A stretch of DNA of 64,000 bases from Candidatus Sabulitectum sp. (GCA_023139045.1 JAGLOJ010000082.1:25868-89867); one strand, 5' to 3'. Numbered from the stretch's first letter, positions 32,356 through 41,852 are shown. Notes: a model not told the origin generated them from the sequence alone. A program made the numbers and translations.

Positions 32356-33810
32356 ATGGCGAACACACTGCTTGTAAACCCCCCATATTCCGTCAGTGAA
32401 CGTTACGGAAACGACATGAAAAAGTTCGGTGCGGTCAGTGAACCTCTCGGGCTTGCATACCTCGCAGCTGGTCTTGAAGAGCAGGGTTTTAAAGTAGAGA
32501 TTATTGATGCTCCGGCACAGGGAATCACTTGCAAAGGTATAGTCGAAGATCACATCAGTAAAGAGACAAATCTTATTGGAATAACATTCCTTACGCCGAT
32601 GTTCGACGCAGTGAAAAAATTAGCGAATAAAATAAAGGAATCCAACCCCGGTGTTAAGATAATCGTAGGGGGTCCTCATCCATCTGCATTGCCGGAAAGA
32701 ACGCTTGAGGAAATTGCATCAATAGATTTTGTCTGCATAGGCGAGGGAGAGAGAACGATAGTAGAGGTTGCCGAATACATGGCAGGAAAAAAAGAAATAG
32801 AAAATATTAAAGGGCTGGCTTACAGACACAGCAATGATATAAGGGTAAATGCAGCCAGACCAATCGAAAAAACGCTCGACTCTTTGCCTGTTCCCGCAAG
32901 GCATCTTCTTCCCATGAAACAGTATAACCTTACAGCTTCAAGAACCAGGGGTTCCGGGTTCTGTCCAACCATAATACTGGCAAGGGGCTGCCCTTTCAAT
33001 TGCCAATTTTGTTCTCATCCCTTTGGAAGAACGTTTCGTCATCATTCCGTAAAACGAATAATTAAAGAAATAAACGAACTCGTTGACAGGTATGACATAA
33101 AACAGGTTAATTTCGAAGCGGATACTTTAACAATCGATAAAAATTTCGTTCTTGAACTATGCCGTGCAATGATCGATCAGAGAATCGATATCTCCTGGAC
33201 ATGTGAAAGCAGAATGGATACAATCGACGAAGAAATGTTGCGAATCATGAAAGAAGCCGGCTGCTGGCAAATAAGTTACGGTGTAGAATCCGGTTCTCAG
33301 AGACTGTTGGATAGCATAATTAAAGGCGTAACAAAGGAAGCAATTATCGAGGCTTTCAGAATTACAAAAAAGGTTGGAATATCGATAAGAGGCTTTTTTA
33401 TGCTTGGATTGCCGACAGAAACAAAATATGAAAGCCTGCAGACGATTCATTTTGCAAACAAACTGAATCCCTTATGGGCTCAATTCACTGTTACAATTCC
33501 ATACCCGGGAACTCCAATGTTCGAACAACTTGATAAAGAGGGGCAAATACGGCATTACGATTGGACTGATTACAACACATGGGGTGGCTGGGCAGATAAA
33601 AAGCTGCCATATATTTCCGCCGGCAGGACAGAGGAAGAGATAAAGAAACTTCAGAAAAAAGCAATGAGAATGTTTTATATGCGGCCAAAGGCTTTCTTTG
33701 AACTGATTAGATCAATATCATCATACCAGGACGCAAGAAAACTGGTTAACGGGTTTATTGTTCTGATAAAGACAATTTTAGTAAAACCCGGAAAGATTAA
33801 ACAGGGGTAA
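32356..33810 (+). CDS. B12-binding-domain radical SAM enzyme
   Basis: 484 residues from the ATG at 32356 (GGGAG upstream; longer in-frame starts are less likely). An N-terminal cobalamin-binding Rossmann domain (about 1-145; LLVNPPY, EPLGLAYLAAGLEEQGF, IIVGGPHPSALPE) precedes a radical SAM domain whose iron-sulphur cysteines are C212, C216 and C219 (GCPFNCQFCS). The DxHxxG histidine of base-off B12 binding is absent (DAPAQG), as is common in this class. Such enzymes methylate or rearrange unactivated carbons in lipids, hopanoids or natural products; the substrate cannot be told. Codon use is more A-rich than in the pilus genes. It stands alone and converges with the next gene. Confidence 0.85.
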   Translation: MANTLLVNPPYSVSERYGNDMKKFGAVSEPLGLAYLAAGLEEQGFKVEIIDAPAQGITCKGIVEDHISKETNLIGITFLTPMFDAVKKLANKIKESNPGVKIIVGGPHPSALPERTLEEIASIDFVCIGEGERTIVEVAEYMAGKKEIENIKGLAYRHSNDIRVNAARPIEKTLDSLPVPARHLLPMKQYNLTASRTRGSGFCPTIILARGCPFNCQFCSHPFGRTFRHHSVKRIIKEINELVDRYDIKQVNFEADTLTIDKNFVLELCRAMIDQRIDISWTCESRMDTIDEEMLRIMKEAGCWQISYGVESGSQRLLDSIIKGVTKEAIIEAFRITKKVGISIRGFFMLGLPTETKYESLQTIHFANKLNPLWAQFTVTIPYPGTPMFEQLDKEGQIRHYDWTDYNTWGGWADKKLPYISAGRTEEEIKKLQKKAMRMFYMRPKAFFELIRSISSYQDARKLVNGFIVLIKTILVKPGKIKQG

Positions 33811-33811
33811 C

Positions 33812-35689
33812 TCAATTACCGTCAGGATTGTACCGGCAGATTACAAACTCCTGAATAATGTGAACCGGTTCAAGAATCATACCGGTTCCAATATGGTCTA
33901 GAAGAACAACGTCATTTTCGAGTTCAAAAGGCAATGGATCATTCCTGTAAAAAGTAACATAGTCTACACCGAGATCATCAAGAATAGATATTTCATCTTC
34001 AAGAGAATTGTCCAGAAATAAATGCAGAGCCTGCGGATGATGCCAGGCAACAATCACCTTGTTGTCGGAGAAGTATCTTTTCTCCTGATGAAGAGAGAGA
34101 ATCGTAGAATTTTCAGGTATCACTTCATTCATCCAGAGATGTGTAATTACTTCCGGCGATTGAAAATGCAGACCGACAAAGTTGTACCTCCCGGAGTCCC
34201 ATTTTCCAGTAATAAAAGAATGGGAAACATGATATCTAAGCCTTGCTGGAAAATTCGCACTTGATGAGGCTGCAATAACAAATCCCGGTATAATTATGGA
34301 AGCTATCAGGATTGGAGTACAGAATAAAATCGGACGCTTTACAAGATTACCTATAAAATAAGCTCCGAGAATACCGATAAAAGGATAAATCTGGATGGTA
34401 TACTTGGCACCCCACCAGGGTGGCCAGTACAGGAGTATTGCAAAGACTGAAAAAATCAGAACAGGTAAAGACAGCCAGGCCAGAATGGATTTTTTGAAAA
34501 CTGCAATAAGTGTTCCAGCAAGGAATAAAAGAAAGGCTCCTTCAATAATGGCAAAGAATATTGCTATGTTCGTTGGAACGGGCAGAATAGCGAAAGACGA
34601 AGCAGCGCCGTCTCTGTCATTTCCTCTGATAATTTCTTCGGGGTGCGGCGGCGAGCTGTATTCATCGAACAGAAGAGATTTAACCGGAAAAACAGGGTAT
34701 GTCGGACTGCCCGTTACTGCCATAGTGCGGATACCGAACAAAACAGGCACAGCAGCAAGAGCTATTACAGAGAAAGACAGGGTACGGAAAGAAAATCTAC
34801 GTCTGGAATAGAAATAGTAGAATGCATAAAGCACAAACGGTATAAGAAACAAAGCTGAAGTCAGTTTTGATGTGAAAGCAAGCCCCAGGGCAAAGAACGG
34901 TGTGTAGTCGAAGTTCTCATGTTTTCTCAATAGTCCTCTTGCAATTGAGGTGAAAGCGATAGTAACAAAAAGCATACAGGTAATATCAGTTTTTGCATAC
35001 GATGCAACAATTGTCAAAATAGAAATGTGGGTAATCAGGATAGCTGTAACAAAGAACATTTTTTTCTTTACACCAAGCATATTGAAGCCGATAATGATGG
35101 ATGCGATCAGCATTGAAAACTGGAAAACCTGTAAAACCGATAACTGATCCAGCCTGTCGGAAGAAAGAGCAGCAGGAAAGACGCTGATAAGTTCCGCCAT
35201 GAATGGAAAGCCTGCAAATTCAGTTTCGTCAAGCCAGTGAATACTGCCTGATGACAACCAGAGATCAGGCCTTACTGCATATATCACCTGCGGGTCATCG
35301 AATTGCATATTCGGTATCGATGCGAACATCAAACTTGACAAAATAATAAGAATCCATAGTAATCCGAAAACAATCTGAACAGTACCCGGTTTGCGTTGCA
35401 GCAGTGGGCTCTCACGAATGGAATGAACCAGAACCAGCAGTCCGTAAACAGCTCCGGGAACAAGAAGAACAGATACAAAAGTTCTGGTCATTACTCCGAA
35501 TAAGGACAGTATTAAAGCTGCTATTGAATAAGACAGCATTCCGGGAACGATTGCAGGCATTGATCGGAAATGACTTTGCATGAAAGACAGCTTTGTAACA
35601 GGAACTCCCGTACCGTAGAAGGCCAGCCAGGCAACAGCTACCCGGAGTATAGTGTACAAAAACGGCCCGGAACCCAACCAGTCTGTCAC
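33812..35689 (-). CDS. Large GT-C type membrane protein
   Basis: 625 residues, GTG start at 35689 with GGAGGTGA eight bases upstream, overlapping the end of the preceding gene's stop region. About 13 hydrophobic segments extend to residue ~465. After the first helices there is a luminal loop with paired acidic residues (MQFDDPQVIYAVRPDLWLSS), as in polyprenyl-phosphate-sugar glycosyltransferases of the GT-C fold. The C-terminal ~150 residues are soluble. Together with the neighbouring methyltransferase and flippase-like gene, it suggests envelope glycan or glycolipid synthesis. No specific substrate can be assigned. Confidence 0.65.
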   Translation of the reverse strand: MTDWLGSGPFLYTILRVAVAWLAFYGTGVPVTKLSFMQSHFRSMPAIVPGMLSYSIAALILSLFGVMTRTFVSVLLVPGAVYGLLVLVHSIRESPLLQRKPGTVQIVFGLLWILIILSSLMFASIPNMQFDDPQVIYAVRPDLWLSSGSIHWLDETEFAGFPFMAELISVFPAALSSDRLDQLSVLQVFQFSMLIASIIIGFNMLGVKKKMFFVTAILITHISILTIVASYAKTDITCMLFVTIAFTSIARGLLRKHENFDYTPFFALGLAFTSKLTSALFLIPFVLYAFYYFYSRRRFSFRTLSFSVIALAAVPVLFGIRTMAVTGSPTYPVFPVKSLLFDEYSSPPHPEEIIRGNDRDGAASSFAILPVPTNIAIFFAIIEGAFLLFLAGTLIAVFKKSILAWLSLPVLIFSVFAILLYWPPWWGAKYTIQIYPFIGILGAYFIGNLVKRPILFCTPILIASIIIPGFVIAASSSANFPARLRYHVSHSFITGKWDSGRYNFVGLHFQSPEVITHLWMNEVIPENSTILSLHQEKRYFSDNKVIVAWHHPQALHLFLDNSLEDEISILDDLGVDYVTFYRNDPLPFELENDVVLLDHIGTGMILEPVHIIQEFVICRYNPDGN

Positions 35690-35692
35690 GGG

Positions 35693-36634
35693 TCACCTCC
35701 AGTCGTTGTTTTTATCAAATGAAATGTCAAAATCGACGCAATTCACATCTATAATATATGCCCCGAGAACTGAATCCGGAGCGTTAAGCGAATAAGATCT
35801 ATCATTTGTGTCCCAGGCTGAAAGCCAGGAAACGGGTTCTTCAGTGTACACAGTTAGTTTCTGCCAGCATGATAAAGTCGGCTGGAGATCGTAACCTGCA
35901 ATAGATTCACCATTCAGGTTATAAAGATCCAGTGCACAGAGGGAATCAACGGGAAGTGCTGATACCAGTTTTACGATACAGCTGCCTTCTCCGATCACAT
36001 ACGAAACAGTATTTTCTTGAATAAAATCTTGCAGAGTGAGTTTTATCGAAGCAATTGAACCTGAATCAATACTGATGGAGTAGTTCAGAGAAGCACTTGA
36101 GCGGTCTCTGACAGATACATTGTAGGAGCCTGAATCAAGCCAGACGTTGATGGCTTCCCCTGGGAAAATAACATCCGGTAAAAGAACCTCGCCTGGAAAG
36201 CCCGATGAATCAGAGACGGAGATGGATACCAGTTGTATTTGGGAGGAGTTAGTTATGGAAAGCCTGTTCGGGCCGTAAACTTTGTTTATGAGTCTGCCGT
36301 ACTCTCTTCGCATTCTATCAAATTCTATGGTTGCTGAATCGACTGCCGCAAAGGATACCTCTCTGTAAGATAAATCAGAGGAGGTCAGTCCGATTATCGC
36401 AGGATAGAGCATTCCTGGTATGGCCAGCCATATTGAACTGTCTTCCGGCAATGGAGAATCAAGCAGGTTTGGTGAAATTTGCATTTCACCGGGCATAACA
36501 CTGTATACCGCAACCAGATCTCCGGAATCAGCGGCATTGTGTATCTCAATCAGCGAAACAGAGCCAGGCTGCAAGGAAAAGAAGTTGAAGAAAGAAAGAA
36601 GCACGGCCAGTATCGGTATCAGTGTCAGTACCAT
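35693..36634 (-). CDS. Membrane-anchored protein, possibly with divergent repeats
   Basis: 313 residues; GGAGGG precedes the ATG. One N-terminal hydrophobic helix (LTLIPILAVLLSFFNFFSL) acts as signal or anchor; the rest is beta-rich and probably periplasmic. Residues about 124-203 follow the order of the acidic lipoprotein domain found at 39.7-44.1 kb (LSITN..., a VSDSSG turn, IFPGEAINVWLDSGSYNVSVRD, then a strand ending in LTLQD) but lack DEDGDTYT. Segments 26-105 and 217-301 may be still more distant copies. This is inference by eye. It is coupled to the downstream GT-C gene: the stop lies three bases before that GTG. Confidence 0.6.
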   Translation of the reverse strand: MVLTLIPILAVLLSFFNFFSLQPGSVSLIEIHNAADSGDLVAVYSVMPGEMQISPNLLDSPLPEDSSIWLAIPGMLYPAIIGLTSSDLSYREVSFAAVDSATIEFDRMRREYGRLINKVYGPNRLSITNSSQIQLVSISVSDSSGFPGEVLLPDVIFPGEAINVWLDSGSYNVSVRDRSSASLNYSISIDSGSIASIKLTLQDFIQENTVSYVIGEGSCIVKLVSALPVDSLCALDLYNLNGESIAGYDLQPTLSCWQKLTVYTEEPVSWLSAWDTNDRSYSLNAPDSVLGAYIIDVNCVDFDISFDKNNDWR

Positions 36635-36836
36635 GACCCTCCCAATATTTGATCCGAATTTCGAGTTAGATATGGCCGGTAAAACATAACACTTAAGGCT
36701 GGTACCCTGCCAAGCAATGGTCGTCGTACTCTGCCTGCGCTCCTGAGCTCCGGCGGCAATTACACAGCGGTGCTATGCGTATTATGCACCAGTGCTGTCA
36801 GGCTGTGTGATTTAAGAGATATTTTCTCAGGCATAC

Positions 36837-37550
36837 TTACTGAACATCCTCCTGGTAATACCAGCAGCCATCAATCTCTTTGATTGTACAAGTGGAACTG
36901 GCAAAATTCTGATGGAATAATTGAAGCAGTTGATACTTGAACGGGAAAAAGTTGACATGCAGACTAAAGGTGTACCGATATGGTCTTTCCTTTGGCACAA
37001 CTACAATCAGTCGCTTCCCGGCGACCCTTTTGAGTTCCTTCACAGCCCTGGATACATCACGGATGTGTTCAAGGGTATGAGTGCAGGTTACCGTGTCGAA
37101 TTCACCGTCTCCAAAAGGAAGATTCTCGATGCTCGCCTTCCTGAAATCGATTTGAGGCAGGTTGTTTACTGTTTTCGGGTCGATAAGTATGTCGCATGCG
37201 GTGACACTGCACTTTTTACTCAGTCGTTTCGCCAGTACGCCTTTACCGCATCCAACATCGAGGAGAGATTCTCCTGAAATATTTGTATCAATTTCCCGGA
37301 TCATCGATCTGCCCAGATCTGTATCGTTTTCCTGAATTTGAACTGAGCCTGTCTGTGAATAGATATCTGAAATAGACTCATCTGATATTGAAGCAACTTG
37401 CTCTTTAAAATTGAAGAAATAGTGAGCTTTACTGCCAAATGCAACTTTGAACGGCAGCCACATGAAAAATTTGCTATCCCGCAGTATTGGTGGTAAACAC
37501 TCATCCAGTGCAAACTTGATTATTCTTTCCATTGAATTGTTCAAATTCAT
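36837..37550 (-). CDS. Class I SAM-dependent methyltransferase
   Basis: 237 residues if started at the ATG at 37550, which has AAGGA seven bases upstream. The frame stays open to a TTG at 37661, whose would-be ribosome site directly abuts it, so the start is uncertain. The AdoMet-binding core is clear: motif I LLDVGCGKGVLAKRL, an acidic second strand (VTACDILID), IENLPFGDGEFDTVTCTHTLEHI (motifs II-III) and RLIVVVPKERPYRYTFSLH. This is the Methyltransf_11 type, common in lipid, quinone and surface-sugar methylation. The substrate is unknown. Confidence 0.8.
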   Translation of the reverse strand: MNLNNSMERIIKFALDECLPPILRDSKFFMWLPFKVAFGSKAHYFFNFKEQVASISDESISDIYSQTGSVQIQENDTDLGRSMIREIDTNISGESLLDVGCGKGVLAKRLSKKCSVTACDILIDPKTVNNLPQIDFRKASIENLPFGDGEFDTVTCTHTLEHIRDVSRAVKELKRVAGKRLIVVVPKERPYRYTFSLHVNFFPFKYQLLQLFHQNFASSTCTIKEIDGCWYYQEDVQ

Positions 37551-37852
37551 ATCATGTTCCTTAAAGCTGTACCTGAGTTCAGGATGATAGTTCACATCAA
37601 TTCTCGCAAGGCCGGTTTCAGTTACAGGAAGCACGATACTTACCACCTGACTTTCAGTCAACCTCCTGGAATCTTTGTCTGAACCCTCGGCTGGAAGATA
37701 TCGTGGAAAAATGGCTTTGCAATCAACATGATTATGAGATCACACTCTCAGTGGAAGCAATCTGGAGTTTACGGTGCTATATTTCCTGCTAAGCTGAAAT
37801 TTGAATATGGGAGCAAAGGAAATAATTCCTGACAGGCCTGGGGGAATTACCA
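37551..37852. other. Divergent intergenic region
   Basis: It lies between the methyltransferase and the flippase-like gene and contains a possible N-terminal extension of the methyltransferase (to 37661). No clear promoter pair, repeat or RNA gene is seen. Confidence 0.4.
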
Positions 37853-38827
37853 GTGAAGTTTTCTGAGTTGTTGAAGAAGGAAAAGCTGAATAAAGTTTTC
37901 AATTTTGTATTGACTAACAGCTATGTCAGTGCATTTCTTCTTTTTCTTGTTCTGGCTGCAGTATCGTTGTTTGCGTACAGAACTCTCTCCGGTTTAACAC
38001 AATCCGACTTATCCGGTTTGTCGGTTGCGTCTGTTGTTATCTCTTTTCTGCTTATCTGTATGGCATATCTGAACAGATTTCTCTTCTGGACAATTCTCAC
38101 ATCATCTTTCAGGTTGAAGGCGCCTTTTCTTCTTGCATCCCGTGCTTTCTTTTACTCGCTTCTGGGGCGGTATATTCCGGGAAAAGCAGGGTTGTTTCTT
38201 TTTCGCATCAGAGCTTATGAAGGTGGTTCCCGTAAAAAGGTTGGTGCTGCTCTGATCACCGAGTACATTGCCACTCTTTTAGCAGCATGTATTCTGATAA
38301 TTACCGGTACAATGTTTATTCCAGTTACAGATGCTTTCCTGACCAGATGGGTTCCAATTGGATTGCTTGTTCTTTTTCTTATACTTCTTCACCCTGTAGT
38401 GCTGAAAAAAACCATTAATTCTCTTTTCAGGCTTACAGGGAAGAAACCTCTTGATATCTTTCCTTCAACGAAAACTCTTCTTGCAGTGACCTCCGGCTAT
38501 ATTCTTACAGGCTTGCTCCACGGCCTTGCCCTGTTTCTGCTTCTGAGAGTATTTTCACCTGTGGGATTCGAATTGTATCCCATTGTGACAGGTGCATATT
38601 ACATGGCTGTGCTTCTGGGAGTGTTCGCCTTTTTTGCTCCCGGCGGGCTTGGAGTCAGAGAGGGATTTCTTTTCCTGATTCTCTCCTTTGTTGCTGATTC
38701 TCAGTCGGTTGTTCTGTCGGCAGCAATTATGAGACTGCTTACCTTGTGCAGTGAGATGATACTGGCAGGAGCTTCCGGCCTTTCTTATAAACTGTCTGGA
38801 CGAAGAGGAACTGCTTATGAAACATGA
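37853..38827 (+). CDS. Flippase-like integral membrane protein (LPG synthase TM / UPF0104 family)
   Basis: 324 residues, GTG start with GGGG upstream. It has eight or so membrane helices. Family marks: LLGRYIPGKAGLFLFRIRAYEGG (residues about 104-126, the RYIPGK motif) and APGGLGVREGFLFLIL near 263-278 (the GGxGVRE motif). Members include the membrane part of lysylphosphatidylglycerol synthase and AglD-like proteins, thought to move or modify lipid-linked molecules. No soluble aminoacyltransferase domain is attached. It overlaps the following kinase gene by 11 bases. Confidence 0.8.
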   Translation: MKFSELLKKEKLNKVFNFVLTNSYVSAFLLFLVLAAVSLFAYRTLSGLTQSDLSGLSVASVVISFLLICMAYLNRFLFWTILTSSFRLKAPFLLASRAFFYSLLGRYIPGKAGLFLFRIRAYEGGSRKKVGAALITEYIATLLAACILIITGTMFIPVTDAFLTRWVPIGLLVLFLILLHPVVLKKTINSLFRLTGKKPLDIFPSTKTLLAVTSGYILTGLLHGLALFLLLRVFSPVGFELYPIVTGAYYMAVLLGVFAFFAPGGLGVREGFLFLILSFVADSQSVVLSAAIMRLLTLCSEMILAGASGLSYKLSGRRGTAYET

Positions 38828-39659
38828 ACCGTGGGAACTGGTAAAGAAGGTGCAGAGAATACTGCAGCAGGCGGGTCAGGAGTGCGTTTGCGATGCCGGG
38901 ATGATGGGGGAGTTGACTAAGATCACAGATGAGCTGGAGTACGCTCTCAGTGGGAATGAGCCCACCGCAGGGGAGGTGCTGCGTATACTGGGCCATGAGC
39001 TGAAGTCGCCGATTGCTGCCATTGTGAGCCTTCTTCATGCTGTTGAGATTGGTTATGTGAAGAACCCTGAGAATTCCATGAGAATGATCGGCAGGGCCAG
39101 GAAGAGGGCAGAGGAGCTGCTGCCCCTAGTTACTGATATTATGGTACTGGGGAATCTTACAGGTGCGGATGCTTCTCATCTGGATGAGAGGGTTAGCATG
39201 CTGGCAATCTGCCGTAGCGTACACGAGCTTATGGAATTGATGTTTAAGGAGAAAGGAATCAGTTTTGAGTTTTCTTATCCTGAAGATGAGCCGTTTCTTG
39301 CCGTACGCGGGAGAGAGACTTTTCTCCGTCGTGTTATTCAGAATCTCTGTGTGAATGCTTTCAAGTACAATCGAGCCGGAGGGTGTATTTATCTGCGGGT
39401 ATTTGCTGAAGACTCCACTGTGGTTGTAGAGGTTGAAGATACAGGTATGGGCATACCAGCCGAGGATCTGCCACACGTATTTGCATTCCTTTTCAGGGGA
39501 AGTCAGGCCAAACGGAATCCTGATGGCGGGCTCGGGCTGGGTCTTTCAATGGTTAAACAGATAGTTGAGGTGCATGGTGGAACCATTACTGCCGAAAGTG
39601 AAGAGGGAAAGGGAACGATCATGACCGTCCGTCTTCCCATTTGCACCAGTTGTGAGTGA
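38817..39659 (+). CDS. Soluble orphan histidine kinase
   Basis: 280 residues with no membrane segment. A short N-terminal helical region (1-50) is followed by the HisKA domain with phospho-accepting H60 in LGHELKSP. The HATPase domain has an N box (QNLCVNAFKYN), G1 (VEDTGMGIP) and G2 (GGLGLGLSMV). No receiver or response regulator gene adjoins it, so it probably acts on an unlinked partner and receives its signal from another protein. Translation is coupled to the flippase-like gene (ATG inside its end; GAGGAA upstream). Confidence 0.88.
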   Translation: MKHEPWELVKKVQRILQQAGQECVCDAGMMGELTKITDELEYALSGNEPTAGEVLRILGHELKSPIAAIVSLLHAVEIGYVKNPENSMRMIGRARKRAEELLPLVTDIMVLGNLTGADASHLDERVSMLAICRSVHELMELMFKEKGISFEFSYPEDEPFLAVRGRETFLRRVIQNLCVNAFKYNRAGGCIYLRVFAEDSTVVVEVEDTGMGIPAEDLPHVFAFLFRGSQAKRNPDGGLGLGLSMVKQIVEVHGGTITAESEEGKGTIMTVRLPICTSCE

Positions 39660-39663
39660 TTGA

Positions 39664-39680
39664 GTGAGCGAACTGCTCAC
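39664..39680. terminator. Possible bidirectional hairpin between converging genes
   Basis: GTGAGC-GAACT-GCTCAC lies between the kinase stop and the end of the first DEDGDTYT lipoprotein gene. There is no T-run, hence low confidence. Confidence 0.35.
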
Positions 39681-39691
39681 CTGGATCAGCT

Positions 39692-40345
39692 TCAACCGCC
39701 GCCTGAGTCAATGTCGCTTAAGCTGACATTCCAGGTATAGGCACGACCGTTGCCTGCAACAACGACGCTCCATCTGGTGTAGGTGTCTCCATCCTCATCC
39801 TCGATGTAAATATCGTAAGTGTCAGGCTGGACATAGGCGGTGTATGTGTCTCCCGGGTAAAGGATCTCTCCATCAAGATGATTATCGCCCCAGTCATCGC
39901 CGTCTGAGGGCGATATCCAGATTCCGTTAACATCCCAGTTATTCAGATTGTTGGTGATGGTTACAGGGCATTGACCTGCATTTTGAAGGTTTGCTGCTGA
40001 TGACGATACATCATCCATGTCATCGAGAGTGACTCTCCAGCTGAAGCCATCTGATCCAATGCGGATATCATGCAGTGTGTAGGTGTCTCCATCCTCGTCG
40101 GTTACCTGCAGGTCATAAACACCGGGCTGAACCATAACCTCTGCCGTTTTTTCAGGCACCAGAACATCTGTGCCGGGAAGATGGTTGGAGCCCCATACAT
40201 TGTCTGTACCTCTGCTTATGTACACGCAATGGATGTCGTAATTCTCCAGTCCGTTGGTTACTGCAAGGGGAACTTTTTCCAGGCAGCCGGTTGCAGGGAG
40301 AATAATCACTGCAGCGAGTATGCAGAGAAGAGCTTTGCTGTTCAA
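39692..40345 (-). CDS. Lipoprotein with two DEDGDTYT domains
   Basis: 217 residues from a TTG at 40345, chosen because AAGGGGG lies eight bases before it; another TTG at 40375 lacks one. Signal peptide with likely lipid cysteine C21 (PATGC). Two copies of the ~85-residue domain (about 26-111 and 127-213). Each runs: a strand ending N-x-L, a W/Y-aromatic strand, an IS/SPS turn with WG-x-NHL, a strand, PG or a similar turn, V-P-x-YD, the acidic loop DEDGDTYT, a Trp strand and a final L-x-D-x-D. The loop resembles a calcium-binding Asp ladder, but that is inference. Terminal gene of the cluster. Confidence 0.8.
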   Translation of the reverse strand: MNSKALLCILAAVIILPATGCLEKVPLAVTNGLENYDIHCVYISRGTDNVWGSNHLPGTDVLVPEKTAEVMVQPGVYDLQVTDEDGDTYTLHDIRIGSDGFSWRVTLDDMDDVSSSAANLQNAGQCPVTITNNLNNWDVNGIWISPSDGDDWGDNHLDGEILYPGDTYTAYVQPDTYDIYIEDEDGDTYTRWSVVVAGNGRAYTWNVSLSDIDSGGG

Positions 40346-40414
40346 GAGTATAACCCCCTTTTTATCGTAATACAATCAAGGCTGTTTCTTTATTCCGTAT
40401 CTATCTCTATCCGG

Positions 40415-40744
40415 TCAATCAATATCTGCGGGAACCACTTCCCAGAGCAAATCATCCTCTTCCACTTCTCTGTCCCATATTGTGTATGTGCTTCCGTCCT
40501 CGTCCACCACCTGCACGTCATATGTATCCGGAAGAACTGTTATTTCATGGGATTCTCCGGGTAGAAGCACTTTCCATTCAGGCATAGAATTGATACCCCA
40601 TTCATCCTCAGAACTGCTGCTGACATATATGTGTTCTATGTTTTTGTTTTCCAGATCGTTGATGATGATGATTTTTGCAGGGTCAAAGCAACCCGCAGTT
40701 AGAATAAGCAGAAGCAGTGCCGCGACGAGATACGACTTACCCAT
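40415..40744 (-). CDS. Small lipoprotein with one DEDGDTYT-type domain
   Basis: 109 residues from the ATG at 40744 (AAAGGAAA upstream; an in-frame start at 40783 is less likely). Lipobox LTAGC with C19. Essentially the whole mature protein (24-109) is one domain copy: IIINDLENKNIEHIYVSSS, then EDEWG, LLPGE, LPDTYDVQV, DEDGSTYTIW and a closing ADID. It appears to be the minimal unit of the family. It lies 70 bases upstream of the two-domain gene's start, and a good terminator separates it from the three-domain gene before it. Confidence 0.78.
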   Translation of the reverse strand: MGKSYLVAALLLLILTAGCFDPAKIIIINDLENKNIEHIYVSSSSEDEWGINSMPEWKVLLPGESHEITVLPDTYDVQVVDEDGSTYTIWDREVEEDDLLWEVVPADID

Positions 40745-40768
40745 GGGTTTCCTTTCTTTTTGCTCAAA

Positions 40769-40797
40769 AAACAGGAGACACATGATGCCCCCTGTTT
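40769..40797 (-). terminator. Rho-independent terminator after the three-domain lipoprotein gene
   Basis: On the minus strand AAACAGG...CCTGTTT is followed by a run of T. It lies between the stop at 40822 and the next start at 40744, implying separate transcripts inside the cluster. Confidence 0.75.
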
Positions 40798-40821
40798 CTG
40801 TGAGCTAAAGCGTTCAAATTC

Positions 40822-41772
40822 TTAATCCATATCGGCGAGGTCAACTTCCCAGTAGAAGCCATCCTCATCTACATCAATACCCCTGAGGGTGTAGGTGTCA
40901 CCATCTTCGTCTTCGACCTTGAAGTCGTAGGTATCATCCGCAGGAACGTAGAATGTGAATTCCTCACCGGCTGAAATAAGCTCGGAACCCAGGCGATCTT
41001 CGCCCCAGGGCCCGTCGCTGGCGCTACTGTAGACATACCAGATTGTCCAGTCTCCAAGTCCATTGTAGATGGTGATGGCGGCATCTCCATCGGAACCTGC
41101 CATCACAAATGAATTGTCCATATCGGAAAGGTCAACTTCCCATACGAAGCCGTCCTCGCCTACCCAGACATCCCAGAGCAGGTATTCGTCATCATCTTCA
41201 TCAATGCATTTAAAGTCGTAGTAGTCGCCGGACGTTACTTCAAATGATACAGACTCGCCCGGCTCGAGAACCTCGGAACCGAAGCGATCCTCGCCCCACT
41301 CATCGCTTTCGGAGAGGCTGCAGTATCCGTTCCAGAGGGTCCAGCTAGCAAGACAGTTCTCGATGGTTACGGTTGCTTTTTCTGCATCAGACTGCAAGTC
41401 GCCGTCTTCGAGGGTAACTGCCCATTCGTATCCGTCTTCACCGATTTCAACTTCCCAGAGGGTGTAGGAATCATCATCTTCATCAATGATCATGATATCA
41501 TAGATACCTTCTTCATCGAGAATGATGGTGATTTCGTCGCCGGATTCAAGTTTTCTGTCTATACGATCTTCACCCCGGGGACCGTCTGAAAGATCAACAT
41601 AGATTTCCTCAATATCCCAGCCGTCAAGTTCGTTAATGATGACAACTTCGATCTCGACTTCTGCAACCTCAACCGGCTCATCCGTGTCAGCCACAGGTGC
41701 TTCACCGTCACCACACGCAAAAAACAGCACCGGAAAAACCGCAAGTGCCATAAGCAGATGTAATTTTTTCAT
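40822..41772 (-). CDS. Acidic lipoprotein with three DEDGDTYT-type domains
   Basis: 316 residues; GGGAGGGA precedes the ATG. Signal ends FFAC with C20 as the probable lipid site; a short acidic spacer follows (21-40). Three domain copies at about 41-124, 133-219 and 232-316 have acidic loops DEDDDSYTLW, DEDDDEYLLW and DEDGDTYTLR. The second and third are the most alike (DEWGEDRFGSEV / PWGEDRLGSEL), indicating recent internal duplication. The mature protein is extremely rich in Asp and Glu. Function is unknown; a cation-binding surface protein is a guess from charge. Confidence 0.82.
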   Translation of the reverse strand: MKKLHLLMALAVFPVLFFACGDGEAPVADTDEPVEVAEVEIEVVIINELDGWDIEEIYVDLSDGPRGEDRIDRKLESGDEITIILDEEGIYDIMIIDEDDDSYTLWEVEIGEDGYEWAVTLEDGDLQSDAEKATVTIENCLASWTLWNGYCSLSESDEWGEDRFGSEVLEPGESVSFEVTSGDYYDFKCIDEDDDEYLLWDVWVGEDGFVWEVDLSDMDNSFVMAGSDGDAAITIYNGLGDWTIWYVYSSASDGPWGEDRLGSELISAGEEFTFYVPADDTYDFKVEDEDGDTYTLRGIDVDEDGFYWEVDLADMD

Positions 41773-41852
41773 TATCCCTCCCTTGGTATTTGAACGTCTT
41801 TCTCACCGAACAGAAGACAATAAGAGAACACGAAGGCCGAGTAAAGACTGCT

